From the NCBI RefSeq assembly GCF_963678635.1, contig NC_087065.1, positions 45,758,381 through 45,822,380 on the forward strand: DNA of 64,000 bases, read 5' to 3'. This document shows, piece after piece, positions 21,732-31,670 of this stretch. Numbering within the stretch: position 1 is the first letter of the stretch; each line of letters starts with the position of its first letter. The DNA comes from Symsagittifera roscoffensis. Taxonomy: Eukaryota > Xenacoelomorpha > Acoela > Convolutidae. The translations under genes and the position numbers were made by a program. Below the pieces are notes generated by a model that was given only the letters and a program-made list of their open reading frames with translations, made no database searches and was not told the origin of the DNA.

Positions 21732-23061
21732 ATGATGCGAGCCATTTTTAGTATAACAGATATTTTTTTACTATTTGTAATTTTCATAACATTTTTATCA
21801 TCCCTCATCTTGACAATATGCAAATGTATAAAGAAAGCAGTCATAACATTCGCCTTAGCAACAATCCTTTTAATTCTTTTTCTAGAAGAATACTACAATA
21901 AACATAAATTTTTTCACTAAAAGAAATCAATAAAAAACCCTCTAAAATTGCTAACCAACAATCACACAGTCAGTCTTCACCGACATCATCCCAAGAAAAC
22001 CCGACACCACCTACAACTACCCAAAACCCCCAAACATCTACACGAATTTCTTTCCAAGATAACCCATATACTTTTGAAGAACGACACGCTCGCTTATCTG
22101 AACCACTAGAACCAGTTCAGCGACAGGCACCCCTAAGTGAACCAACATATAACTTGTACCCAACACTACCACAAGAATTAAGTAGAATACGGAAATTTAG
22201 TCAAAACCAAAGTACAGTTGAAATAAATAGACAAATTATACATCCACGACGAAATAGAAATTTTCAAATCCCCGAGTTCGTTTTGATATACCCCAATCCC
22301 CATCACCAAGTACTCCGGAAAACCCAATTAACATATTACCGGAAACCCCTACGCTTCTTTCACAACGTAGCACCTCAAGTCTACCCTCAGATTACTTAGG
22401 TTCAACACCAACATCTGAACAAATACGTGAAAATCTCTTTAACCCCCCAAACCAAACATCACGACTACCATATTGGACAACACAATCATTCACACAAGGT
22501 GAACCAAATTTCATAAAAGATCCAATAGATATTTCTACAGATACAACAACATCATCATCACTACCAGAAACATTATCACTACCATCAACACCATCAATAA
22601 GCCAGATTTCACCGACACCTTTTCCTCTAAATTTCCCAAATAACCTCGACGTTAGATATCGAGAACAATCATCAACAAATATCCCTTTGAGATTAGACTG
22701 GAATACATTCACAGCACCCCCACCATTATTTGGACAACACCCAGAAAGTAACCGACTCCACAACTGGGCACTTAATAGATTACAATATAGACAAGATATC
22801 CACGAAGACATTCGTGACCATAACATCCAAATACTCCAACAAAATAGTCTACAAATAAAATTTGAAATCACGGTTAAACTAAACAACATTGCTCAACATC
22901 CTTACCCATTAAACCCACCAAATATAACAGCTCAATCGCTACCACCACCATTTCTAACAACTGAAGTAATATATAAATACGACAGATATACCAAAAAGAC
23001 AATTGGTTACATCACATTTTATAACCCGTACTCAGGATTATCATACACATGTATATTCTAA
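21732..23061 (+). pseudogene. ORF-M part 2: membrane segment, proline-rich linker and C-terminal domain
   Basis: A 62-codon frame from ATG 21732 has two hydrophobic segments (ITDIFLLFVIFITFLSSLI; AVITFALATILLILFL). A shift in a T run near 21910 leads into a Ser/Pro/Thr-rich stretch, and another near 22270-22290 leads into a frame open to TAA 23059-23061. That last part has more Ser/Thr/Pro sequence and then a compact domain with RLDWNTFTAPPP, FEITVKLNNIAQ and IGYITFYNPYSG. The layout resembles a membrane-anchored protein with a mucin-like stalk, but I recognise no family. Its end overlaps the Env start by 13 bases. It is sited between Pol and Env, where most gypsy-type elements have nothing. 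Confidence 0.55.
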
Positions 23062-25653
23062 GAATATTGATTTTTCTCCAACTCCATTTTCTAATAATCT
23101 CCGATCAGAACATAAATCCTTCTCCCCGCACAGGACCCCAAGACTTATTAGTAACACATTACGATTGTGAAGAAAATGAACAAAAAACACTACACAAATA
23201 TGCAATAAATCAAGTATCACAATGCGAAACAGAACCACAAGCTATAGAAACTACAAATTCAATAGCGACACTCTATTCAAACGCCCGAGCAACAACAGTT
23301 ATAGGATATAAATTTACAGCAACATTTTCCGAAAAGAAAGTACATTGTTCACAAGTCTCAAACGGAAATAAAAACCGACTTGACCACGAATCCTTCTACC
23401 AAAGTAATATAGAACGACTTTTACATCTCAATCCACAAACTACTCAGACTAAATATCACAAGAAATAAAAACACCGACAGAAAAATAGTATATTTTCAAG
23501 TCTTTGCCGATTCTGTACATCAAGCAGAACTTGAAAGATATCAAGGACACATTAAACTAGATGAAAAATACCCATACAACGGCGCACACGGAAGAATAAC
23601 TTATGACATACACGATAAGCACTGGATACCACACATTGGTATAAATAATCCATCAAACTGCAAAGCAGACACAAAAAATAGAGGATATCAAGAAATAATG
23701 TTTTTCGATTGGAAAATACAACTCGAAAAAATACAACTCACACGAGATTTATCTGACAACACAATGATCTATCAAGGAATTAGACTACCTTGTAAAAACG
23801 ATCAAGGTTATTGTGACCCTACAACACGAACACAAGCAACAATTGTTTGGTTTCCCGAAGATACATGTACAATATTTCAAGTAGCAAAAATACACGCCCG
23901 AATGATAAAATTTCACGAAAAATACTTTATACGATCAATCCCATATGAACAAGTAAATCCATCACGAAAAAAAAGTACTAATTTTCGAAACATCCACAAA
24001 ATAGAAAATAAATTGACACGTTTTCAAATATATCAAGAAACAGAACTCGCATGCAAATACAGAAATCCACTTCACAAAACACAATATTCTGAAATATTAG
24101 TTGAATACGAAAAAGGTTTTGACATGACCAATGGAAAAATAAAAATTGACTCTTATGCCACAGGTCATCCTCTAAATGAAGGAACATCATATATACCAGT
24201 CAATTTTCAAAAAAGTAATGGTCAACGTGGTGGACATCTAAAGCCACATGACACAAGAAGCACACGTTTACAAGAACTATCACTAATGAATAATTCTTAT
24301 TTTGGTAGTTGCCACTATGATATTCACTAAGATATGAAATTAGACTACACAATTAGTCGAATTTTTCAGGAAATGTCACTCTCTGAATTAGAAACACTTC
24401 ACCAACTATGCGAATTAGAACGGACACAAATCATACAATCACTTGCACTAGCAGTATTAAAAATACCCTACGCAGGATATTTACTATCAGGAAATAGATC
24501 AAATTTTTTAGACTACGAAGGAAACATTTTATGGTTTTATACTTGTACCAAAAAAGTATCACCACTATATGCTTTTGAAGATAAAAGATGCTATAAAAGA
24601 ATCCCTATCTTTTATAAAAATAAAGTACATTTCGTTGACACACTTTCAATACGAACATATTTCTGGGATACCGCAGTCCCATGTGGATCAAAAAATAGCC
24701 ACAATGTAGTACAATTGAACCCTGATGAAGATAAATATTATCTTCTTACCCCATATCCCACATTAATGCAATCACTCAAAAAATTTTCACCCGAAAACAT
24801 TAGAGCTATTGCTCGAAACCCAAATATCGATATACAATCAATTGGAATATATTCAAAATCCGATATCCAACATCACATTAGAACACAACAATTCCAAGAA
24901 GTATTAACACAAATGGACACTATACAAAGACAATCAATTGACCAAAACTTACGCAAACTTGCCGAAACAGCAGGATTTGCAGATATCTGTACACAAGGTT
25001 ATAGCGGATATTTTAGAGACATTAAAGACTATATATATCTAAATGGTGAAAAATACAGACCACAAGATATTTCACCTATAAATATTTTTAGCTTTGTTAC
25101 ACTAAAAAATGAAATTCTCGATTTTCTAGGATGGCCCTATTACATCTTAGAAAAATTAACCATTTTATACGCAATGTTTAACTTTATAGGATTTCTTTTT
25201 TCACTTTTAAAAGGAATCTATAACACATGTGCTATACATACACAAGTAAAAAGACAAGCAAGTGTAGCACGCATACTATTTGCAGGATTTTTTGGAATTT
25301 TTTCATCATCAATAAACAAAATTCTTTTAGACGCACAAATAAAAGAATATAACACAAAAATAGCGACAAGACAGAACACGTACGACGAAGAACATAATAA
25401 TATAGAAGTAACGCCTACAGCACCACAGTTACCACCCCTACCACATAACCATCCATTATCCCTAGTCCCACGAAATTTTCGAAATTAAGCAATAACACAT
25501 AATCCAAATTTTAGACCAAACATATCGCAAAGTCCTATACAACATATAATGACACATCATTCACAAGATGAAAATACATATGAACAAATTATCGAACAAC
25601 CCCATACCACCGCTTTTCAGTCTCAAAATAATAGTTTTTTTAGCCCACGATGA
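23049..25653 (+). pseudogene. env: Env-like glycoprotein (copy A2, interrupted)
   Basis: ATG 23049 begins a hydrophobic signal-like N-terminus (MYILRILIFLQLHFLII) followed by a Cys-containing ectodomain-like region. A frameshift near 23455-23465 moves the frame, which then stays constant to 25488 apart from TAA 24328-24330. Cysteines are scattered through the ectodomain. Near the C-terminus come two hydrophobic stretches (ILYAMFNFIGFLFSLLKGIY and ASVARILFAGFFGIFSSSI) and a Pro-rich tail. After TAA 25486-25488 the same frame stays open to TGA 25651-25653, so the original tail may have been longer. Position, signal and membrane anchor support an envelope protein; no fusion peptide or furin site could be assigned with confidence. 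Confidence 0.65.
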
Positions 25654-26985
25654 GCCAACAACTTGGATCCCTACATCGCTCAAATTCCCATCCAACCAAC
25701 CTCAACACTCCAATTACAATAATTCCACTTTTTGCTTTCCCGCCACCCGATTTCCCAACCAGTAATATAACATCAAGCATGAATTCAGACACTAATTCAA
25801 ATATTTCAGTTTTATACTCCATTTCACAACTCAATAACCCTAATAAAGAAACCCCTGATGAATTTGCAGACTCCGAACCATCTCCATCCAATAATTTTCA
25901 AACCAACTCCTCAGTTTTTTCAAAACCCCCTTTTCAACCAATCCCACCAAATAACCCACTCCCGTCCATTTTTACCCCCTCTTATGCTTCACAAGTAACT
26001 CCAACCTACTCTTCAATTCATTCAGACCGATCATCCAATTCTCCAGGTATTCCCCAAATCTCCCAAGAACTCGATAATTTTATCACCCTACAACAACAAC
26101 TATTACACCCTAACACCCCCACTATAAATCAGATTTCTTCCACAATAGAATCCTCAAACCCACCTACCCCTCGCCCTCTTCAGCTTATACCGCATCTTTA
26201 GCACAATCATCCACATCCACCGAATCATCAAATAGCACTAATAGAGCTTATCGCACTTTTAAAAGAAAATTCCCCAACCATCCATTCCCAACCAAACCAG
26301 GAACAGCCCGTGAATATATTAATCATCCACATCACACCAACACGAAAGATTTCCTAGCAATCACCTTACCTTCATTTCCACAATATACTTTAAACACCCT
26401 CATGACACTAACGACACACGTAGTTTTGTAGATGAACATGTTTTAATGCCCACACTTCATTGGACATCATATTATCATTTTACTAATCCTCTTTGCCTAT
26501 CGTTATCTAATACTCATAACGATATAGAAAGGAATCAAGATATGCTATATCGACTCACCACACCACTAACACATAGACAATTTACTTATATAGGATATAA
26601 AAAATCACTAAAAACATTCACTGCACCCCGAGCTAACGAATTTACACTAGAATATTACAATCATAATATCATCCGAACTATTCAAGACCAATTTTTAGAT
26701 GACGACCGCTTCGCTAACCCACAACTAACAGAAATTTTTTTTATCAAAACACCATATGTATTTACACTCAACATATTTGATCACATCGAAAATTTGATCA
26801 CATCATTTCTGAAGCACTAACTGACATGCAAGCTTACGAAAGTTTTAAAGAAAAATTTCAATTATTTTCACTAACCTTCCACTTCCTTGCACCACATGAA
26901 CGCGATTGGCACTGCTCACACGACATTATGTTACGCACTAAACAAACCCACACATATACATATTATAAGACGATCAAGATCTTTT
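25650..26985 (+). pseudogene. ORF-X: proline/serine-rich protein after Env
   Basis: ATG 25650 overlaps the Env-frame stop as ATGA. The first 183 codons are Ser/Pro/Asn-rich and low complexity. Frameshifts near 26178, 26400 and 26790 separate further open stretches containing AYRTFKRKFPNHPF, FVDEHVLMPTLHWTSYYHF, YIGYKKSLKTFTAPR and FLAPHERDWHCSHDI, which look like a folded domain. I recognise no family. A gene downstream of env is unusual for gypsy-type elements and recalls the accessory genes of complex retroviruses in position only. Confidence 0.5.
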
Positions 26986-27938
26986 GAAGACTATTATAAA
27001 GTCTAAGAAAGAAATAACAAAACACAAAAAAGTCAAAAGACAAACCCATAACCAAATCAATTTGATTTTTGAAAAAAGGACACAACCAAAGGAACATAAG
27101 AAAGACCACCATAAACCCAACATAAAACGTTATCACATAACAGGACCTCTCACAGAAACCGCACGAAATCATATTCCCACTCCTGGCCTAACCCACCAGA
27201 GAGGACGTCCTGAGCATGCTCTATAGCCGGCCTAACCCACCGCGCTACATCCACGCTTTGTGACCACACTTCTATTTTTAATAAGAGGTACTCAAGGGTG
27301 AGTAACTCTCCAAAATAACCGAACTAAAACAAAATGCTTTTGTGAAAACAACTAACCAAAATCATAATTAAAACACTGAACTAATAAAAATTTTATAAAA
27401 TGTAAATTATACTTTGCAGTATATAGATCAGCATAAAACAACAAAGACGAACATCCAAAGACAAAATGACCCCACTACACTCGAAAAAGAATGGCCAACC
27501 ACAACCAATATGCCGTCCACAATCACAACTCAAAGGATTTAGAGTACGACTTGACTTCGCAGAAAAGGACTTCATTGAACTAGACCAATGACCACCTCGA
27601 TGTTCAAGTATACGTACAGATCCGAGTTACAAGGCATCCCCTCCACGCACAACCTCCACGCCATTCCCAGACGAGGTCGAACACAAAAGAAGTTCTCTAC
27701 ATAAAACAGAAAAACCCGTCATAGCAAACCATTCTGAAATCAGATTGATTTCATTGGGAAACACCGTCGTTGTCACAAGAAGACACAACGATTGATGTCC
27801 CTAACTCCAGCGTCCTGGAACTTCTCTAACAAGAGAAACCGGACAAGAGTTCGATGTTCGCCAAATAACAACGTCCATCATCCATCCTTTGAATTGCACA
27901 AAAATAATTCTAAAAAAACTCTGTAAAACCCGGATGGG
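26984..27938 (+). other. Family A 3' untranslated region
   Basis: Includes an 80-codon Lys/His-rich frame (26984-27226) that may be the tail of ORF-X or incidental. After that no ORF is seen. The 13-mer GGCCTAACCCACC occurs twice (about 27184 and 27230). The short run GGATGGG just before the 3' LTR is a weak candidate polypurine tract. Confidence 0.5.
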
Positions 27939-28348
27939 TGGAACCTGATCTAAACTATATTTTATGATTGGATAAATTAGATATTTTACCACTGTAAAGT
28001 ATTTAATATTAACCAATCATGATCCATGTAACTAACAACCCACTTATTTGTATGTGCTGAAATTACTTGTAATTTCAGCACCAGAGAGATTTGAATTTAA
28101 CTAAGAAATTAGTTGCCTCTCCAAGAGAACTTCAGCAGCCGCAACAAACCAGTATATCCTAGATCTATTGAGCCTAGCAGAGACTAGTTAAACACCGTGA
28201 GACTAGAAAGTATAAGAGTAAGATTAGGATCGGTATTAGACTAAGAAGTTGCACGAATCTATCCGGCCGAAAATAAGATAGCGTGACGAGCAGACGGTGT
28301 ACCCTATCCGAAATTACTCTATGAGTTAACCACATCGGTCCTAACTCA
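27939..28348 (+). repeat. 3' LTR of copy A2
   Basis: 410 bp, nine substitutions from the 5' LTR and no indels, so about 2.2% divergence. Followed by the ATGA target duplication at 28349-28352. Confidence 0.95.
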
Positions 28349-28444
28349 ATGATGCATTACTAAACCAATTATAGATGTATAATATATTTTCCCCTGCTCG
28401 AAGAAGCTTAACTTATGCCTAGCAACCCTTGTTGCTCCAAATTT

Positions 28445-28896
28445 TGAATAAAGTGACCGAATATTTATGCTCGGGGTGATTTTTTTCTCCAAAAAAGTTT
28501 CGAAATTTCAATTAGCCATTTTTGGCAGAATTTTTTTCCATCAAACAAAAAGTATGTTTGTCCAGAGCTCAAAATTAAAAATATATATTTCAGCTATGAG
28601 AATTTTTCGTAAAGTTATGAGCTAATAATTAGGTTACAAAATTGCCAATTTGGCCATTTTGGGATAATTAACGCGTGCTACAGTTTGTGCCAAAAACTAG
28701 TAAGAAATGGTTCCAATTTGAATTGAGGCATGCTATTTGATCTATTTATAAATAAGCTATATGCTAAATGTTGTGTTTTGTACTTAACATAAAGTGTGGG
28801 GGATGATTTTAGGAGTTCCATCAAATTTTTCTAAAGCAAACACTACTCCATAGACTTTCGAGGACATTCAGAACATTCAGGGTCTTACCTTGAAAC
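28445..28896 (-). repeat. Diverged copy of the hairpin-ended repeat (copy E)
   Basis: On the minus strand it follows the same order of landmarks as copies A-D: the terminal module near 28890, the CCCCCACAC block near 28795, the Phe-rich A/T core, and the block ending in CCGAGCATAAATATTCGG near 28452. Identity is clearly lower than among A-D. Confidence 0.6.
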
Positions 28897-29846
28897 GCAC
28901 AGTTTTGTTGACTCTTTAATTGAAATTAGACTACATTAACAAATATACCCGCTCTTGTGAAAAGTGAAAAGAAGTCAATTATCATGGGTTTTTGTGGTCA
29001 AAATGTTATCAATATATATTTTCTTCTGTTTTATTCTCAGAAAACAAAATGGAAAATAAGTCGATTACATTCTATTGTTTTTCATGTTTAAAACTAAGTT
29101 TTATTTTGGCGTCATACAAAACTTTGCACGAACGTCTGTATTTTTCTAATCATCATCATTATCATGCTTTTTTATTTAGACACATCTTCTTGTTCTCAGA
29201 GGTGTTGGTTGATGTCTCTTCAATTTTCTTTTTTGGGTAGTTTTATCGGCTGTTTATCGTTTTTTTTTCTGACGTTGCGTTGTTTCCAATTCTTGGTTTT
29301 CAAGTTTGTTACATTGCACTTCATCGTATACTCATCACCATAAAAAGCTCGAGCCAGTTAAAACATCAGAGCTCGTTTGCTCCTCAGCAAATCAACCCTC
29401 GAATGGGTGCTCTAATGAGTAAGGTGTACAGCCTACTCGATCTCTAAACCTAATCTTTCAAATTGCAAAACGACTACATCACCCCAACAGTTGCCCCTTT
29501 GTCCTTTACAGTCACCAACCCCCGCCCCCCACAACCCCACCAAAACCACTCCGACCAAACCTCCGACCCCCATCACCACCACCATTATCAACATCGAATG
29601 TTTTATTCTTAGGCGATTTTTTTTTTGAAAACACAGATCTAAATTTTTAGACGCCAATTTTTAGAGTGTTTTCCTTGAAAAGTTTTATATACATTCAACC
29701 CCTTTTCCTGCTGCAAAAAAAATAAAAAAATCTCCCCTTTAAAATTTCTAAATAGTTTCAAAAATGGTTAAAAGGACAAAATTGGGTAACATGAAAAGAA
29801 AAAGAAAAATCAAGGGTGCGCCAAAGAAGTTGAAATTGAAAAACAG
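28897..29846. other. Non-coding DNA
   Basis: No supported gene. Includes a C-rich patch (29500-29580) and A/T runs; the small ORFs in either strand have no domain. Confidence 0.4.
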
Positions 29847-30379
29847 ACAAGACTGCTCGTATCAGGGCGAAGCCCTGAATGTTCCGCCTGCCTTTTAAGG
29901 TTTATGGAGCAATAATAACATAAAAAAGTTAATTATAAAATAAAATGAAAAAAAAAATTCTAAAATTTGAAATTTTTTTATGAAATCATCCCCCCACACG
30001 CCATATAGAGTACAAAAAAATAGATTTAGCTCATTGTAACAAATCAATTATGGCAAATAAGCTTCTTTCAACCAATTTGGAACGATTTCTAAGACGGATT
30101 AAATCTCCGCTTACGCGTTCATAGCGCGAAATATATCGCGCGTTAATTGTCCCAAATTGCTCAAAATGGCAATCTTTAAACCCTGATAACTTAACGAAAA
30201 ATGATCACAGGTAAAATATCTTTTCAAATTTGAGCTCAAGACAACAATAGCTTTTGAATGAAAAAAGAAAATTCCGTCAAAAATGGCTAGTTAAAAAGTC
30301 GAAATTTGTCTGAAGAAAAAAAAAACCCACCCCGAGCACAAATATTCCGTTACTTTCGTATCGAAAGTCGGAACAATAA
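29847..30379 (+). mobile_element. Hairpin-ended dispersed repeat, copy A
   Basis: Begins ACAAGACTGCTCGTATCAGGG. A 7-bp hairpin TCAGGGC-GAA-GCCCTGA is at 29862-29878, and another, CTTTCG-TAT-CGAAAG, lies close to the right end. GTTCCGACT next to the left hairpin is the inverse complement of AGTCGGAAC beyond the right one. The same boundaries recur in copies B, C and D. No coding frame. Asymmetric terminal inverted repeats with a hairpin at each end resemble non-autonomous Helentron-type elements; this class assignment is an inference. Confidence 0.7.
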
Positions 30380-30550
30380 ACAATTTTAGTTTAAAACGTG
30401 CAAACAAGTTTGTGTGCGTTGAAATTTGCATCTGAAAAAAGTGGGAAACAATCGAGTATAAAGATTTTTCCTTGTCTTCATCTTAATAGTAAAAAAATGG
30501 ATTGTAATTGGTTTGCATTGCTTTTTAATGCCTAATTAAATCAAATAAAA

Positions 30551-31103
30551 ACAAGACTGCTCGTATCAGTGCGAAGCCTTGAATGTTCCGACTGCCTTTT
30601 AAGGTTTATGGAGCAGTAATAACATAAATATCATTAACAAATTAAATGTAAAAAAAATGAAAAAAAATTTTTCTGAAATTTGAAATTTTTTTCCATGAAA
30701 ATCTATAAACCTATAAACCCCACACGCCATTTAAACTACAAAAGAATAGATTTCGCTCCTTGTAACAAATCAATTATGGCAAATAAGCTTCTTTCAACCA
30801 ATTTGGAACGTTTTCTAAGACGGATTAAATCTCCGCTTACGCGTTAATAGCGCGAAATATATCGCGGGTTAATTGTCCCAAATTAGCCAAAATGGTAATC
30901 TTTAAACCCTCATAACTTTACCAAAAACAATCACAGGTGAAATAACGTTTCAAATTTAAGCTCAGGACAACAATACCTTTTGAATGATATTAAAAATTTC
31001 CGTCAAAAATGGCTAGTTAAAAAGTCGAAATTTGTCTGAAGAAAAAAAAACCCACCCGAGCACAAATATTCCGTTACTTTCGTATCGAGAGTCGGAACAA
31101 TAA
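30551..31103 (+). mobile_element. Hairpin-ended dispersed repeat, copy B
   Basis: Same orientation and boundaries as copy A, about 170 bases downstream of it. The left hairpin is weakened by two substitutions (TCAGTGCGAAGCCTTGA). No coding frame. Confidence 0.75.
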
Positions 31104-31670
31104 TCCATTTTTAATTGATTATATTTGATTATTTTATACTCTTATAGACATTGACAAAAAAATTCAATTTTAATCAATTTTTATTAGTGGAATTCAAGGC
31201 GTAATCATGCCCAACTCAAACCGTACGCGGACTAAGTTCATGTTGAACCTGGGGATGTCTCTCGCAAAAGTCAGAAATTCAAAAACTGGTTAATTTTGTT
31301 GGTTGAAGTTGTTGTTTTGCAAAAAAAAAATCATTTTATATAGGCGCGGATCTTCGAAACTTTTTTAAAATTGACTTCATTAGGACTTTTGTTACGGTCG
31401 ACCAAATTTTTTTTCAGCGGTGTTTGACATTTACTTTACAAATTTATTTCCCGAGCAATCTCTGAACAACAAGCCAACTAATTTTTTCTGCGGCACGTGC
31501 TTTCCCCTCAAAATTAATCTTTATTGTCGCTAAAGGCGCCTTTAGAAAAAATAGGTCAGCTAAAAATAGATGTCGTACAAAAGTACCAAAGAGGGACCTA
31601 ATGAGAGGTAAGGGGGCGTGTTCCTCTTTATAAATCAGTTACTGTTTTTGTATTTTGCTTGAGTATTTAG
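31104..31670. other. Non-coding DNA ahead of the host exons
   Basis: No gene seen. The last bases (TTTTGTATTTTGCTTGAGTATTTAG) read as an intron end with acceptor AG at 31669-31670. Confidence 0.4.

Larger units (their letters stand above)
10760..28348 (+). mobile_element. Family A env-type LTR retroelement, copy A2 (full length, 17.6 kb)
   Basis: Two 410-bp LTRs flank 16.8 kb of internal sequence, and ATGA is directly repeated at 10756-10759 and 28349-28352. Order: PBS, leader, small basic ORF, Gag, protease, RT, RNase H, integrase with GPY motif, ORF-M, Env, ORF-X, 3' untranslated region, LTR. The pol order RT-RNase H-integrase and the DD35E core with GPY place it in the Ty3/gypsy-retrovirus group rather than Ty1/copia. 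The LTRs differ at 9 of 410 positions. Gag, protease, ORF-M, Env and ORF-X all carry breaks, so this copy is not autonomous. It is unusually long for this class, commonly 5-10 kb. Confidence 0.95.

Noticed and set aside
22392-22889. 165-codon minus-strand ORF within family A
   Set aside because: Antisense shadow of the Ser/Thr/Pro-rich plus-strand frame of ORF-M; no domain.
27184-27260. tRNA-like or SINE-like sequence (inverse strand TAGCGCGGTGGGTTAGGCC)
   Set aside because: Resembles a polymerase III A box, but no B box or cloverleaf could be drawn.
29433-29657. 74-codon Gly/Val-rich minus-strand ORF
   Set aside because: Translation of a C-rich patch; low complexity.
29862-29878. Hairpin as an intrinsic bacterial terminator
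   Set aside because: No T run follows, the context is eukaryotic, and the hairpin recurs as part of a dispersed repeat.
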